64,000 nucleotides of DNA from Pseudomonas typographi (GCF_014694385.1 NZ_JAAOCA010000005.1:124001-188000); one strand, 5' to 3'. Shown: positions 17,890-28,122, counted from the stretch's first letter. Numbers and translations: made by a program. The notes: a model not told the origin generated them from the letters alone.

Positions 17890-18750
17890 ATAGGGTAAGA
17901 GAACACTGAGCGAGGTTACCGAGCACACCTCGCGGCCAATTGCAGCGTGTCTATTTGCCCCGCCAGCGTGCTGGACTTTTTCCATTCAATAGCATTGCAG
18001 CCCAAGTTGCGTGCAGCAGAACATTTGGGGAGTGTCGTCGATCAGAAGTAGCTGCTGGCCGCAATGCAGACAATTAGTTGACCTTTTCATAAAAAAACGG
18101 GGCTTGGCTTTCGACAAGGCAGCACTGCTGAATAAAAAATACCGCCGAAATACCGATCCGGGCCAAGCGACTCCAGCAAAAGCCTTACATGAAGGTGGTC
18201 CCGATTGGTCGCAAGATACGCGTTGACGCTGATATTGGTCGAAATTAGCCAGCAATATCAGGTCCGGGCATCGTTCTTAAGCCAATACTGCAGTAACATT
18301 TTTGCAGAAAGGCCCGGTGCGTCGCCCGGCGGCACGGATTTCAGCGTATCCGCCAAGCTTAATTTACCGGTTACTATGTCTTACCAATGCGGCTCGAAGA
18401 GCACTGCGTGAAGATTTGTGAACGGGCCCCTGAAAGAAAGGACACCGTTCCCTCTTAAGATAATGGATAGGCAAGCCGGTATTATGTCTATGACTAACAG
18501 CAACGGGTAGCGAGCTGCTGGGCAAGCGCTTAGCAAGCAGCGACAGCATGGGGCCGTGCCTGGCTATGTTCGTTAAGTTGTCCGATGCTGGTCGATTCAT
18601 TGGCCTGCTGGTCGCCGTCGCAGCAATCCTCTCGACCTTGATCACCTTGGGCGCCAACATCGACACGGTCTCTGAGGCGCTGCATGATTTGCCTCATGAT
18701 AATCGGCGTGACAAACACCGGCACCACTGGCTATAGCGTTGTAGACAATG
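17890..18750. other. Decayed intergenic stretch
   Basis: There is no convincing gene over about 860 bases. Short open frames occur on both strands. One on the minus strand (start near 18088, 34 residues) has a cysteine pattern NCLHCGQ then FCCTQ, but I cannot place it in a family. The surroundings are pseudogenes, so this is probably eroded module sequence. Confidence 0.45.
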
Positions 18751-18760
18751 GTTCCGGACA

Positions 18761-18856
18761 CCACGAGGTTGGCTACTGTTGATAGCGGTCGTGCTCATCG
18801 CTTGTTCTCCACATAAGGAGACTAAGGATGAACCAGCCATAAGCGACGGCCGCTGA
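18761..18856 (+). pseudogene. Signal-peptide scrap of a second binding lipoprotein
   Basis: The frame WLLLIAVVLIACSPHKETKD is a lipoprotein export segment with lipobox (LIAC), but no start codon is in frame and a stop follows at 18854. Upstream of a decayed permease and an ABC ATPase, it fits the position of the binding-protein gene of a second transporter. The identification is from layout and lipobox only. Confidence 0.4.
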
Positions 18857-19216
18857 CGGCCTATTGCTACCTCGTCATTGGTGGCAACCTGTCATTGTCC
18901 TGCAACAACTGTTGCCTCACGAACACTTGTTGCACAGATTGTCGTTTTCGATACTTCTCACGAGCCGATTGATCAAGTAACCAAGCGTAAATAATCTGGC
19001 ATGCTTTGTGCTCTAACTTTATTGTCGACTCTAAGCATAAGGACCTATGCGAGAACTGGCGCCGTACTTGCGCCCCCTAGGCATGCGATACCGTTCGTTT
19101 TTGCTGAACAAGCTGTTTGTCTGTATCGCCGCGATCTGCAGCTGTTTGATCAGCTATGGTCCGAGCGCGTCGGCCGTAACAAAGCGTTCGGCTAGGCACA
19201 CGCGGTGCGCAGGTGA

Positions 19217-19552
19217 GTGTTAGCAGCCAGCAATGCAGGCTACATCGAGCAGGCAAAAGCCTTGGGGCGGATCTCGCCCAGGCCGCTCCGGTTTAACACC
19301 ATGCCAATACGAATTCTTGCCCTGAACATGGGTGCCAATCTGGTCAGCGTCTGGATGCTTGCCCTGAGCTTTTGGCCGTGGAGCATATGCTGGACGCTGG
19401 AGCGGGGAACGATGCTGTCTATGGAACGTGATTATGCTGCCAACGCTTGGTGGCCGAAGCTTTGCCCCTGGGTTAGCTGCCGTGCTCGCCTACTTTCAAC
19501 CGCGGTCGATAGCCGTTATCTGGAACGATGCCTGGAGGGCTGTCTCACATGA
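19217..19552 (+). pseudogene. C-terminal relic of a DppC-type permease
   Basis: The translation AASNAGYIEQAKALG, LNMGANLVSVWMLALSF and ERGTMLSMERDYAANAWWPK lines up with the end of the intact permease at 14429 (VRNAGYIEAARALG, EWGTMLSLGRDFIANAWW). The first two thirds are missing, and the usual IRRQVLPNA and GLGAKPPA segments are altered, so it should not work. It runs into the start of the ATPase gene, as permease genes do in intact operons. Confidence 0.65.
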
Positions 19553-21228
19553 GAGCTAAACACTTGATCGTCAAGGACCTCTCCATCGAATTCGCCGGCC
19601 AGCCTGTGGTGCGCAATTTGTCGTTCACCCTCGCGCCCGGTAAGACTGTGGCGTTGGTAGGTGAGTCCGGTTCTGGAAAGAGTGTAACTGCCCGCAGTTT
19701 GATTGGTCTTCCGGGCATAGGAGCGCGAGTAACCGCAAGCACCCTTACTTATGATGGGCTGGATTTACTGAGCTTGTCCGAACGTGGTTGGCGCGCCCTG
19801 CGCGGCAAAGGCATTGGTTTCGTTTTGCAGGACGCACTGGTGTCGCTTGATCCGGTGCGCCCAGTCGGCAAAGAAATCCTCGAGGCGCTAAAAGTCCACG
19901 GCTGGGGCGATCGACGCAGCCGGGCAGAACGAGTCATTGAGTTGCTGGAAAAGGTCGGCGTGCCCGAACCGCAGTTGCGTGCCCGACAACGTCCCGATCA
20001 ACTATCCGGTGGCCTTCGCCAACGCGCTCTGATTGCCTGTGCGCTAGCGTTGAGTCCCGGCCTGGTCATCGCCGACGAACCGACCACTGCGCTGGATGCC
20101 ACGGTGCAGGCGCAGATTCTTGAAGTGCTGCAAGAAATCAAAGCACGCGGAGACTCACTGTTGATCATCAGCCATGACCTGGCGGTGGTGGCGCAGTTGG
20201 CCGACGAAGTGTTGGTTTTGCGTCACGGCGAGGTTGTCGAGCAGGGTCCAATGGATCAGGTGCTGCGCAATCCACATCACGCCTATACCCGCGCGCTGCT
20301 GGATGCCGTACCCGCCGAACATGCACGCGGCACACGCCTGTCGCCAGAGCCCAGTACTCTTGCCGCGCATGCACAGCCACGGCCAGGCATCAACTCGCCT
20401 GTGCTGCTAAAAGCATCGCAACTGGGCAAACGCTATATCGGCCCCGATAAGCAGTCGCGTCAAGTGGTCGATGACGTCAGTTTTGAGCTGCGGGCTGGAC
20501 GTACGCTGGGAATCGTTGGTGAATCTGGCTCGGGCAAGACCACCGTGGCGCGCATTGTGCTCGGTCTTCTGGAGCCGGACGCAGGTCAGGTGAAGTTTCT
20601 TGATCAGCCTTGGACGGGGGTCGGCAATAGCCGTGTTGCCGAGAGAGAGCGCCGTTTATACCGTCGCAATATCAGCGTCATCTATCAGGACCCCTTAAGC
20701 TCATTCGATCCGCGCTGGAGTGTAGGGCAGATTCTCGCGGACGCGCTGGATGTCGCTGGCATCGCCGCAGACCAACAGTCCGCGCGGATTGCTCAATTAC
20801 TGGATCAGGTACGCCTGCCAACAGCCCTGGCGCTAACGCGGCCATTGCAGTTGTCTGGCGGGCAGCGTCAGCGCGTGACCATCGCCCGCGCGATTGCGAG
20901 CAATCCGAAGGTCATTATCTGTGACGAGCCGGTTTCGGCGCTGGACATTTCGGTGCAGGCCCAGGTGCTGGATCTGCTAGCCGATCTGCAAGCGTCGCTG
21001 GGGTTGGCGTACCTTTTTATCTCTCACGACCTGGGTGTTATCCGCCACGTCAGCGACGAAGTATTGGTGATGCATCACGGCAAAGTCATTGAAAGAGCCG
21101 ATGTCGAGAGCCTGTTCCAGAATCCGCAACATGAATACACCCGTCGCCTGTTGGGCGCGGTGCCGCGTCTGCCTGGGAGCGGGAGCAAACTGGTCGTGCC
21201 GCCGCTGGAACCGGAAAGCGCTGTGTAG
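19549..21228 (+). CDS. ABC transporter ATPase, two fused nucleotide-binding domains (DppD-DppF type)
   Basis: 559 residues with two full ATPase domains. The first (1-260) has Walker [10 protein letters not shown], signature LSGGLRQRA and Walker [10 protein letters not shown]. The second (about 285-550) has [18 protein letters not shown] and VIICDEPVS. Both H-loops (ISHDL) are present, so it looks fully active. The start chosen is ATG 19549 with GGAGGG upstream. Its own permease gene is ruined, while the intact permeases at 13461-15283 lack an ATPase, so it may now energise those. Confidence 0.88.
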   Translation: MRAKHLIVKDLSIEFAGQPVVRNLSFTLAPGKTVALVGESGSGKSVTARSLIGLPGIGARVTASTLTYDGLDLLSLSERGWRALRGKGIGFVLQDALVSLDPVRPVGKEILEALKVHGWGDRRSRAERVIELLEKVGVPEPQLRARQRPDQLSGGLRQRALIACALALSPGLVIADEPTTALDATVQAQILEVLQEIKARGDSLLIISHDLAVVAQLADEVLVLRHGEVVEQGPMDQVLRNPHHAYTRALLDAVPAEHARGTRLSPEPSTLAAHAQPRPGINSPVLLKASQLGKRYIGPDKQSRQVVDDVSFELRAGRTLGIVGESGSGKTTVARIVLGLLEPDAGQVKFLDQPWTGVGNSRVAERERRLYRRNISVIYQDPLSSFDPRWSVGQILADALDVAGIAADQQSARIAQLLDQVRLPTALALTRPLQLSGGQRQRVTIARAIASNPKVIICDEPVSALDISVQAQVLDLLADLQASLGLAYLFISHDLGVIRHVSDEVLVMHHGKVIERADVESLFQNPQHEYTRRLLGAVPRLPGSGSKLVVPPLEPESAV

Positions 21229-21290
21229 CTATTCGATAGATCCTGACTATGGAAAATCGCCCTTTAAGTTCGAGTACCGGCAAGGAACCG

Positions 21291-22052
21291 AGATGAGTAA
21301 GTCATCTAGTGCACCAAAATCACCGATTGCTTCGCTAGAAGAGCTCAATGCCCCTGCCCACCGGCCGCTGCCGGACATCGCTGCTGTGATCAACAACTGC
21401 CGTATGAGGCCGTAGCGCGGATCGTTAAAGCAGGCTTATTTACCGTCAGGATTCCCACTCGGTTTGGAGGCGCCGGTGGCTCGGTCAAGGATGCTATTGC
21501 ATTGCTGATTCCCATCGCGTCCGTTGATTCGAACGTGGCTCAGGCGCTGCGCCCTCATTTCGATTTGGTCGGGGGCTGCTAGCGTCAGGTGCCAAGGATG
21601 CGGAAGCCGAGCGTGAACGATGGTTCGAGTGCTATTTGCGAGGCATTGTAATAGGCAATACAGGCTGGGAGGTTGGCGGTGCGAACGGTTCGACCAGCGC
21701 GCGTATTCTGCGCGACGAAGAGAACCATTGCGCCACAGGCAGCAAGTACTACAGCACCGGATCGTTGTGTGCGGACTGGGTCAGTGCTGTCACGCTAGAC
21801 AAAGACTATCAACCGGTATCATTCATCCTGCCGCGTGATCGAAAAGGACAGGAACTGCTGGACGGCTTCGATGCGATGGGCCAGCGTCTGACGGCGAGTG
21901 GCACCACTCATCTGCACGATGTTGTGGTCAAAGCGGATGAGATCCCGCCACGTACAGTGGAAGAAGGGGAGCGCATAACCGTCACACCGTTCCTGCAGTT
22001 ATTTCTCGCGGAGACCCAGGCGGGTATCGCGGGCAGTCTTAGCGCTCGCTGA
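21291..22052 (+). pseudogene. Broken DszC/SfnB-like monooxygenase
   Basis: From ATG 21291, three frames together give SKSSSAPKSPIASLEELNAP, AGLFTVRIPTRFGGAGGSV, GSKYYSTGSLCADWVSAVTL and FDAMGQRLTASGTTHLHDVV, all matching the intact gene at 10481. Frameshifts near 21400 and 21580 break the frame, and the C-terminal domain is absent after about 22040, where unrelated minus-strand sequence begins. It is a paralogue or former second copy of the 10481 gene. Confidence 0.75.
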
Positions 22053-22300
22053 AACGTCCTCGCCGCCGCAACTGCCCTACTGTCTCATCCAGGTTGGCCC
22101 AATGGAGTAGTCCCCAACTCGCATCTTTCGGAACGACATCCCCCAGACGGGTCTCTGGCGGATAAGCGGTGAAGTCGATAGGCGACTGCATGTGCACCAG
22201 CGAAGCCCCGATGCTTTGCAATGAATGATAGGTCTGCAGTTTCTCCTGCACCTCGGCATCGGTACGCCGGACTATCACGCTGGCGGGTACGAAAAACTTG
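22039..22300 (-). pseudogene. Internal fragment of a DszA-family monooxygenase
   Basis: Minus-strand frame: VPASVIVRRTDAEVQEKLQT, GASLVHMQSPIDFTAYPPET, then RLGDVVPKDASW to a stop at 22039. This matches the part of DszA-type enzymes after the flavin domain (EAQ-KL pattern, then a YP-x-T segment). Both ends are lost. It lies tail to tail with the broken DszC-like gene and abuts an exbB piece at about 22,300. Confidence 0.55.
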
Positions 22301-22302
22301 AT

Positions 22303-22524
22303 GCCGGCCGGATCGCTACCGGTGTGGGGATCGCCGCCGCAGTGCCTGCGGTGCTGGTTTACAACTACTTCCTGCGTCGCCTGAAACTGACGGCTGCCGA
22401 CCTCGATGATTTCGCCCATGACTTCTACAGCCTGGTGCAGAAAAATTCGTTCCATGTGCCGCCGCATCCCGCGTTGAACAACGCCGCTGCCGGCAACCCG
22501 CAGAACGTGAAGGAGGCGTCCTGA
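22303..22524 (+). pseudogene. exbB: C-terminal fragment of ExbB
   Basis: IATGVGIAAAVPAVLVYNYF followed by LRRLKLTAADLDDFAHDFYS is the last membrane helix and cytoplasmic tail of ExbB, part of the inner-membrane motor that energises TonB receptors. The frame runs to a natural-looking stop at 22524, but everything before about residue 160 is missing, replaced by the DszA-like fragment on the other strand. Confidence 0.75.
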
Positions 22525-22525
22525 G

Positions 22526-22594
22526 ATAGCCTTCTCGACCCAAGACAGCGACAAGGTGCTGAGCGAGCTTAACGTCACGCCCCTGGTGAAGCCC
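22526..22594 (+). pseudogene. exbD: N-terminal scrap of ExbD
   Basis: Directly after the exbB stop, AFSTQDSDKVLSELNVTPLV is the start of ExbD. The initiator is ATA instead of ATG, and the frame loses similarity after 23 codons, before the membrane helix. It confirms a former exbB-exbD pair beside the sulfur module. Confidence 0.7.
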
Positions 22595-22705
22595 CATTGC
22601 TCGGAGCCACAAGGTACCTCTTGTGAAAAGGCCTACCAACGAAGAACCGGGCATTCGCGATGTACTAGCTAACGTACTAAAGATGCTTGGCTACGGGTGG
22701 ATTCC

Positions 22706-22733
22706 GAAGGAACGCTATAGAAGGAACGCTATA
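22706..22733. repeat. Perfect 14-base tandem repeat at island edge
   Basis: GAAGGAACGCTATA occurs twice without a gap, immediately left of the tRNA terminator. It marks the junction between decayed accessory sequence and conserved backbone. It could be a slippage or integration scar. Confidence 0.75.
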
Positions 22734-22737
22734 AACG

Positions 22738-22760
22738 AAAAAAGCGGCCAAAAGCCGCTA
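22738..22760 (-). terminator. Terminator of the tRNA-Val/Asp/Asp unit
   Basis: On the minus strand AGCGGC, a five-base loop and GCCGCT are followed by a run of six T. It lies 46 bases beyond the last tRNA. Confidence 0.8.
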
Positions 22761-22806
22761 GTATCGGTGCTTCCAGGCATTCAGAGAGGCCTGCTGGAAG
22801 CAAATA

Positions 22807-22883
22807 TGGCGCAGCGGACGGGACTCGAACCCGCGACCCCCGGCGTGACAGGCCGGTATTCTAACCGACTGAACTACCGCTGC
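22807..22883 (-). tRNA. tRNA-Asp (GTC)
   Basis: 77 bases including an encoded CCA. The acceptor stem GCAGCGG/CCGCTGC, the TTCGAGTC T-loop region and the anticodon GTC are all clear. Identical to the copy at 22973. Confidence 0.97.
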
Positions 22884-22972
22884 GTAGGGTGGGCTCTCGC
22901 CCTTTTGACGCGACTGACCAGTGCGGGGTAGGCCCTGGTCTCAGGCTGTTCAGGTGAACGGCCTGGAAGAAA

Positions 22973-23049
22973 TGGCGCAGCGGACGGGACTCGAACCCGC
23001 GACCCCCGGCGTGACAGGCCGGTATTCTAACCGACTGAACTACCGCTGC
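22973..23049 (-). tRNA. tRNA-Asp (GTC), second copy
   Basis: Same 77-base sequence as the neighbouring tRNA-Asp, with an encoded CCA. Middle gene of the Val-Asp-Asp transcript. Confidence 0.97.
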
Positions 23050-23095
23050 GCGTCGGTTGGGCTTTTGCCCAAGGGTGTTGCCAATACTCACGAAG

Positions 23096-23171
23096 TGGTG
23101 GGTGATGACGGGATCGAACCGCCGACCCTCTGCTTGTAAGGCAGATGCTCTCCCGGCTGAGCTAATCACCC
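23096..23171 (-). tRNA. tRNA-Val (TAC)
   Basis: 76 bases with an encoded CCA. Acceptor stem GGGTGAT/ATCACCC, anticodon TAC. First gene of the tRNA transcript. Confidence 0.97.
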
Positions 23172-23192
23172 TTTGCTTCGCTGAGGTGGCGC

Positions 23193-23221
23193 ATTTTGGG
23201 CATCCGCCCAACGTAAGTCAA
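23193..23221 (-). promoter_or_regulatory. Promoter of the tRNA-Val/Asp/Asp unit
   Basis: On the minus strand TTGACT, 17 bases, CAAAAT, followed by a GC-rich stretch (GCGCC) at the expected start. Such GC-rich discriminators go with stringent control of stable RNA genes. Confidence 0.65.
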
Positions 23222-23263
23222 TAGCCTGCTTGAAGTTTTTTAAAAGCCTAGGGAAAGCAGCGG

Positions 23264-24046
23264 TTATCCCGGGGCATAAATCATCTTGCGCGCCATACCG
23301 CCATCGACCAGGTATTCCTGCCCGGTCACGAAGCCCGCCGCGCTAGACAACAACCAGGCAACCAGCGCTGCCACATCCTCGACCGTGCCCACCCGCCCCG
23401 CCGGGTGCTGGGCGTGGTCCTCGGCCGTCAACGGCTCGGCACGCCGCTGCGCCGGGTCGCGGGCATCGATCCAGCCGGGGCTGACGGCATTTACGCGAAT
23501 CTCCGGCCGCAGGCTAACGGCCAGTGCGTGGGTCAGTGCTACCAAGCCGCCCTTGCTGGCCGCATAGGCTTCGCTATTGGCTTCGGATTGCCGCGCGCGG
23601 GTAGAGGCAATGTTCACGATCGCCCCCTGGCGCGCCCGCAGGTACGGTGCACAATGCTTGGCCAGCAGCATCGCCGCGGTCAGGTTGACCGCCAGCACTC
23701 GGTTCCAATGTGCCAGCGGTAGGGTTTCAAGCGTTCGGTTGTGTGGGTCCGCGATCGCGGCATTGTTCACCACGGCATCAAGCCGGCCGAATTGCCCCAA
23801 GGCCTTGGCCACCACACCGACTACCTGGGCTTCATCCGCCACGTCGGCCGCAACGAAAAAGGCCCGTTCGCCCAGCGCCTGGGCCACCGCAGCCCCTCGC
23901 GCTTCGTCGATATCGGCCAACACCACCTGCCAACCTTCGCAAATCAACCAAGCGGCCACACCCAGGCCAATGCCCCGCGCCGCGCCGGTGACCAGGGCGA
24001 CACGGCCTTCATGGAAACTGCCACCGGCAGTGCCCAACTCGATCAC
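23264..24046 (-). CDS. Short-chain dehydrogenase/reductase
   Basis: 260 residues. Rossmann motif VTGAARGIG (about 18-26), the NNAA motif, catalytic Ser in [11 protein letters not shown] and catalytic pair YAASK near 158-162. NAD(P)-dependent oxidation or reduction of an unknown alcohol or ketone. The GTG start overlaps the metZ stop by four bases, so it is co-translated with metZ and conserved beside it, but a methionine role is unproven. Confidence 0.85.
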   Translation of the reverse strand: MIELGTAGGSFHEGRVALVTGAARGIGLGVAAWLICEGWQVVLADIDEARGAAVAQALGERAFFVAADVADEAQVVGVVAKALGQFGRLDAVVNNAAIADPHNRTLETLPLAHWNRVLAVNLTAAMLLAKHCAPYLRARQGAIVNIASTRARQSEANSEAYAASKGGLVALTHALAVSLRPEIRVNAVSPGWIDARDPAQRRAEPLTAEDHAQHPAGRVGTVEDVAALVAWLLSSAAGFVTGQEYLVDGGMARKMIYAPG

Positions 24047-25254
24047 AGCGCGGCCAGGCCGCGGGCCATGTCGGCCTGCAGGTCGGCGATGTCCTCAAGC
24101 CCCACCGCCACGCGGATGAGGCTGTCACGGATACCGGCCGCTTCACGTTCCTGCGGGCTAAGGCGGCCATGAGAGGTCGTTGCCGGGTGGGTGATGGTGG
24201 TTTTGCTGTCCCCCAGGTTGGCGGTGATCGACACCAGGCGGGTAGCGTCGATGAAGCGCCAGGCACCCTCTTTGCCGCCCTTGACTTCGAAGCTCACCAC
24301 GCCGCCAAAACCGCGCATCTGGCGCTTGGCCAAAGCGTGCTGCGGGTGGCTTTGCAGCCCGGCATAGTGAACCTTTTCGATGCCGGGTTGGCGCTCCAGC
24401 CATTCGGCCAGGGCCTGGGCGCTGGCGCAGTGGGCGCGCATGCGCAGGTTCAGGGTTTCCAGGCCCTTAAGGAAGACCCAGGCATTGAAGGGGCTTAACG
24501 AAGCGCCGGCGGTACGGACCACGCCGACCATTTCCTTCATATGCTCGGCACGCCCGGCGACCACCCCGCCCATGCAACGGCCCTGGCCATCGATGAACTT
24601 GGTGGCCGAATGCACGACGATGTCCGCCCCCAGCTTCAGCGGCTGCTGCAGCGCCGGGGTGCTGAAGCAGTTGTCGACCACCAACAAGGCGCCTTTGGCG
24701 TGGGCGATGTCTGCCAACGCGGCGATATCGACCAACTCGGCCAGAGGGTTGGAAGGCGATTCGACGAACAACAGCTTGGTGTTGGGCTTGATTGCCGGCC
24801 CCCAGCCCTCAAGGTTGGCCAGCGGCACGTAGTCCACTTCGATGCCGAACCGCTTGAAGTATTTATCGAACAGGCTGATGGTCGAGCCGAACACGCTTTG
24901 GGATATCAACACATGGTCGCCCATGCTGCACAAGCCCATGGCCACGGCGGTAATCGCGGCCATGCCGGTGGCGAAGCCTACCGCCTGCTCGGCCCCTTCC
25001 AAGGCGGCGATGCGCTCTTCGAAAGCGCGCACGGTGGGGTTGGTGTAGCGTGAATAAACGTTGCCCGGTACCTCGCCGGCAAAGCGTGCCGCGGCATCGG
25101 CGGCGGTGCGGAACACATAGCTGGAGGTGAAAAACAGCGGGTCGCTGTGCTCGCCTTCAGGGGTGCGGTGCTGGCCGGCACGCACGGCGAGGGTGTCGAA
25201 GGCCACGCCTTCGAGGTCGCTGTCCAGGCGCCCGGCGTCCCATTCCTGAGTCAT
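24043..25254 (-). CDS. metZ: O-succinylhomoserine sulfhydrylase
   Basis: 403 residues of the Cys/Met metabolism PLP family. It joins sulfide to O-succinylhomoserine to give homocysteine, the direct sulfhydrylation route of pseudomonads. Visible: [20 protein letters not shown], the PLP lysine in [12 protein letters not shown] (about 205-215), and [20 protein letters not shown]. It follows purF after 14 bases, the usual Pseudomonas arrangement. MetB-type enzymes are the alternative; context favours MetZ. Confidence 0.9.
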   Translation of the reverse strand: MTQEWDAGRLDSDLEGVAFDTLAVRAGQHRTPEGEHSDPLFFTSSYVFRTAADAAARFAGEVPGNVYSRYTNPTVRAFEERIAALEGAEQAVGFATGMAAITAVAMGLCSMGDHVLISQSVFGSTISLFDKYFKRFGIEVDYVPLANLEGWGPAIKPNTKLLFVESPSNPLAELVDIAALADIAHAKGALLVVDNCFSTPALQQPLKLGADIVVHSATKFIDGQGRCMGGVVAGRAEHMKEMVGVVRTAGASLSPFNAWVFLKGLETLNLRMRAHCASAQALAEWLERQPGIEKVHYAGLQSHPQHALAKRQMRGFGGVVSFEVKGGKEGAWRFIDATRLVSITANLGDSKTTITHPATTSHGRLSPQEREAAGIRDSLIRVAVGLEDIADLQADMARGLAAL

Positions 25255-25268
25255 TGGCAGCTGCTCCT

Positions 25269-26774
25269 TCAGTTGTTGTAAAGGTCGATGATGGCGCTGA
25301 CCGCCTGGGTCTTGACCTTGGCCAAATCGTTACGCGCCTGATCGATCTTGGCCAGGTAGCGCTCGTCGATATCGCCGGTGACATAGTGACCGTCGAATAC
25401 CGCGCAATCGAAGTGATCGATCTTGACCTTGCCCCCCCCGACCGCGTCGATCAGGTCGGGGAGGTCCTGGTAGATCAGCCAGTCGGCGCCGATCAGGTCG
25501 GCTACCTCCTGGGTGCTGCGGTTGTGCGCGATCAATTCATGCGCACTCGGCATGTCGATGCCGTAGACGTTCGGGAAGCGCACCGCGGGGGCCGCGGAAC
25601 AGAAGTAGACTTTTCTCGCACCTGCATCCCGGGCCATCTGGATGATCTGCTTGCAGGTGGTGCCGCGCACAATGGAGTCATCGACCAGCATCACGTTCTT
25701 GCCACGGAACTCCAGTTCGATGGCGTTAAGCTTCTGGCGCACGGATTTTTTGCGCGCGGCCTGCCCAGGCATGATGAAGGTACGGCCAATGTAACGATTC
25801 TTGACGAAACCCTCGCGGAATTTCACGCCCAAGTGGTTGGCCAGCTCCAGTGCTGAGGTACGGCTGGTGTCGGGGATGGGGATCACTACGTCGATATCGT
25901 GCTCCGGGCGCTCGCGCAGAATCTTCTCAGCCAGCTTCTCACCCATGCGCAGCCGCGCCTTGTACACCGAGATGCCGTCGATGATCGAATCCGGGCGGGC
26001 CAGGTACACATGCTCGAAGATGCACGGTGCGTACTGCGGGTTGGGCGCGCATTGGCGAGTGTGCAGCTTGCCGTCTTCGGTGATGTAAACCGCTTCGCCC
26101 GGCGCCAGGTCGCGGATCAGGGTGAAGCCCAGCACATCGAGGGCGACGCTTTCGGAGGCGATCATGTACTCCACCCCTTCGTCGGTGTGGCGCTGGCCGA
26201 ATACGATCGGGCGGATCGCGTTGGGGTCGCGAAAGCCGACGATACCGTAGCCGGTGATCATTGCCACCACCGCGTAGCCACCCCGGCAGCGCTTGTGCAC
26301 ATCCTTGACTGCGGCGAACACGTCTTCCTCGGTGGGCTGCAACTTGCCACGCACGGCCAGCTCATGGGCGAACACGTTGAGCAGCACCTCGGAGTCGGAG
26401 CTGGTGTTCACGTGGCGTAGGTCTGACTCGTAAATTTCCTTGGCCAGCTGTTCGACGTTGGTCAGGTTGCCGTTATGTGCCAGGGTGATGCCATAGGGCG
26501 AGTTGACGTAGAACGGCTGCGCCTCGGCCGAGGTAGAGCTGCCTGCGGTGGGGTAACGCACATGGCCGATACCCATGTGCCCGACCAGCCGCTGCATGTG
26601 CCGCTGCTGGAACACATCACGCACCAGGCCGTTGTCCTTGCGCAAGAACAACCTGCCATCATGGCTGGTGACAATACCGGCAGCGTCCTGGCCGCGATGC
26701 TGCAGGACGGTTAATGCGTCATACAGCGCCTGATTGACGTTCGACTTACCGACGATACCGATGATGCCACACAT
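25269..26774 (-). CDS. purF: Amidophosphoribosyltransferase
   Basis: 501 residues. First committed step of purine synthesis: PRPP plus glutamine to phosphoribosylamine. The nucleophile Cys2 follows the initiator (MCGIIGIVG) after methionine removal. The glutaminase half has LAHNGNLTN, and the transferase half has the PRPP loop [13 protein letters not shown] (about 362-374). Second gene after cvpA, 16 bases away. Confidence 0.96.
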   Translation of the reverse strand: MCGIIGIVGKSNVNQALYDALTVLQHRGQDAAGIVTSHDGRLFLRKDNGLVRDVFQQRHMQRLVGHMGIGHVRYPTAGSSTSAEAQPFYVNSPYGITLAHNGNLTNVEQLAKEIYESDLRHVNTSSDSEVLLNVFAHELAVRGKLQPTEEDVFAAVKDVHKRCRGGYAVVAMITGYGIVGFRDPNAIRPIVFGQRHTDEGVEYMIASESVALDVLGFTLIRDLAPGEAVYITEDGKLHTRQCAPNPQYAPCIFEHVYLARPDSIIDGISVYKARLRMGEKLAEKILRERPEHDIDVVIPIPDTSRTSALELANHLGVKFREGFVKNRYIGRTFIMPGQAARKKSVRQKLNAIELEFRGKNVMLVDDSIVRGTTCKQIIQMARDAGARKVYFCSAAPAVRFPNVYGIDMPSAHELIAHNRSTQEVADLIGADWLIYQDLPDLIDAVGGGKVKIDHFDCAVFDGHYVTGDIDERYLAKIDQARNDLAKVKTQAVSAIIDLYNN

Positions 26775-26790
26775 GCGACACGACCCCTAC

Positions 26791-27372
26791 TTAGTGAACC
26801 TGAACGGCCTGCGGCTGCTCCACCTTGTGGGCGGGGAACCACTGGTCCTTGAACGGAATATCGACCGGCGTGGTGACCCCACCGGCCAGCCACTGGCTGG
26901 TCATCCCCAGAACGAGGTTTTTGGACCAGTCGGCGACCAATAAAAAACGCGGCAATAACTGCGACTGCTGCCACCAGGGATCCTGTTGAACCGGCCCCAG
27001 GCTCAACAGCCCAGCGGCCACCACCACCAACAAGCCGCCCCGCGCGGCACCGAACACCATGCCTAGAAAACGGTCGGTGCCAGACAAACCGGTCACGCGA
27101 ATAAGCTCGCTAATGAGAAAATTGACCAACGCCCCCACCAACAAGGTAGCGACGAATAAAATGGCGCAACCGGCTATCACACGTGCCGAAGGCGTTTGAA
27201 TGTAGTTTTCGAGGTACTGCGACATCCCGCCGCCGAACATCCAGGCCACGGCGCCCGCGATGATCCAGGTAAGCAGCGACAGGGCTTCCTTGACAAAGCC
27301 CCGCTTCAAGCTGATCAGAGCGGATACGGCGATGATCGCCACAATCGCCCAGTCGACCCACGTAAATGCCAC
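26791..27372 (-). CDS. cvpA: CvpA family membrane protein
   Basis: 193 residues with four predicted membrane helices (about 4-24, 28-48, 64-84, 103-123) and a soluble tail. The opening TWVDWAIVAIIAVSALISLK RGF pattern is typical. CvpA is linked to colicin V export and envelope stress in E. coli, and is normally found before purF, as here. Its molecular role is not settled. Confidence 0.9.
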   Translation of the reverse strand: MAFTWVDWAIVAIIAVSALISLKRGFVKEALSLLTWIIAGAVAWMFGGGMSQYLENYIQTPSARVIAGCAILFVATLLVGALVNFLISELIRVTGLSGTDRFLGMVFGAARGGLLVVVAAGLLSLGPVQQDPWWQQSQLLPRFLLVADWSKNLVLGMTSQWLAGGVTTPVDIPFKDQWFPAHKVEQPQAVQVH

Positions 27373-27474
27373 GGTGCAGCCCGATGACGGATAAGGCGGC
27401 GCATTTTACCAGAGCCTGTGGGGCAGCGCAGCTATGCTGGGCGATAGTGGGGCTATTAACCTGCCCGGCGGCCC

Positions 27475-28107
27475 TTATGGCTCGAAACGCACCACGAAGC
27501 CTTTCATCTGCTGCTGGCGGTTAAGGGTATCGCGTAAGCGTTCGGCTTCAGCGCGTTCGATCACCGGGCCGACGAATACCCTATTCTTGCCATCGGCCGA
27601 CCGCACGTACGCATTATAGCCTTGGGTACGTAAACGGCCCTGCAATGCATCGGCGCTGGCACGGGTCGACAGGCTGGCCAACTGCACCGCCCAGCTGAGC
27701 GGCACGCCATTAGGGTCTATTTTCGACGCGCTGTCAGGTTTCGCCGGTACCCCGGCCACGGGCGCGGCGGGTAGCTCAGGGATAGGCTTGGCCGGGGCAG
27801 CAGGTGCGGCCGCCTTGCCGGCCTGGGCAGGTGGCTGGGCCGGCGCCGGCGCGGTCGCCAGGGCCGTGGCGGGTTGTTCCGCCGCGGCAGGCTCTGGGGC
27901 GGGCGACGGTACGGGTTGGTTCACCGGCACTTCAACCGGCTCTACCCGCACCTGCGGCATGCTCGGTGCCTGCGGCGCGGCTGGCGCATCCACCCGCACC
28001 CGGCGCACTTCATCCGGGCGGCTGAAGAGCATGGGCAGGAAAATCACCGCAAGGGCTACCAGCACCAGGGCACCGACCATCCGTTGTTTGACCACGCTAT
28101 CGAGCAT
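27475..28107 (-). CDS. SPOR-domain cell-division-type protein (DedD-like)
   Basis: 210 residues: short cytoplasmic start, one membrane helix (about 9-27), a long Pro/Ala-rich periplasmic linker (about 35-130), and a C-terminal SPOR domain (SWAVQLASLSTRASADALQG onward) that binds denuded peptidoglycan at the septum. Position between folC and cvpA is that of dedD in other gammaproteobacteria. Confidence 0.85.
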   Translation of the reverse strand: MLDSVVKQRMVGALVLVALAVIFLPMLFSRPDEVRRVRVDAPAAPQAPSMPQVRVEPVEVPVNQPVPSPAPEPAAAEQPATALATAPAPAQPPAQAGKAAAPAAPAKPIPELPAAPVAGVPAKPDSASKIDPNGVPLSWAVQLASLSTRASADALQGRLRTQGYNAYVRSADGKNRVFVGPVIERAEAERLRDTLNRQQQMKGFVVRFEP

Positions 28108-28122
28108 TGCCCAAGGGCCTCC

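Noticed and set aside
22807..23049. The two tRNA-Asp copies as island attachment duplicates
   Set aside because: Both lie inside one tRNA transcript with its own promoter and terminator and enclose only a 90-base spacer, so they are a normal tandem pair, not att sites flanking an island.
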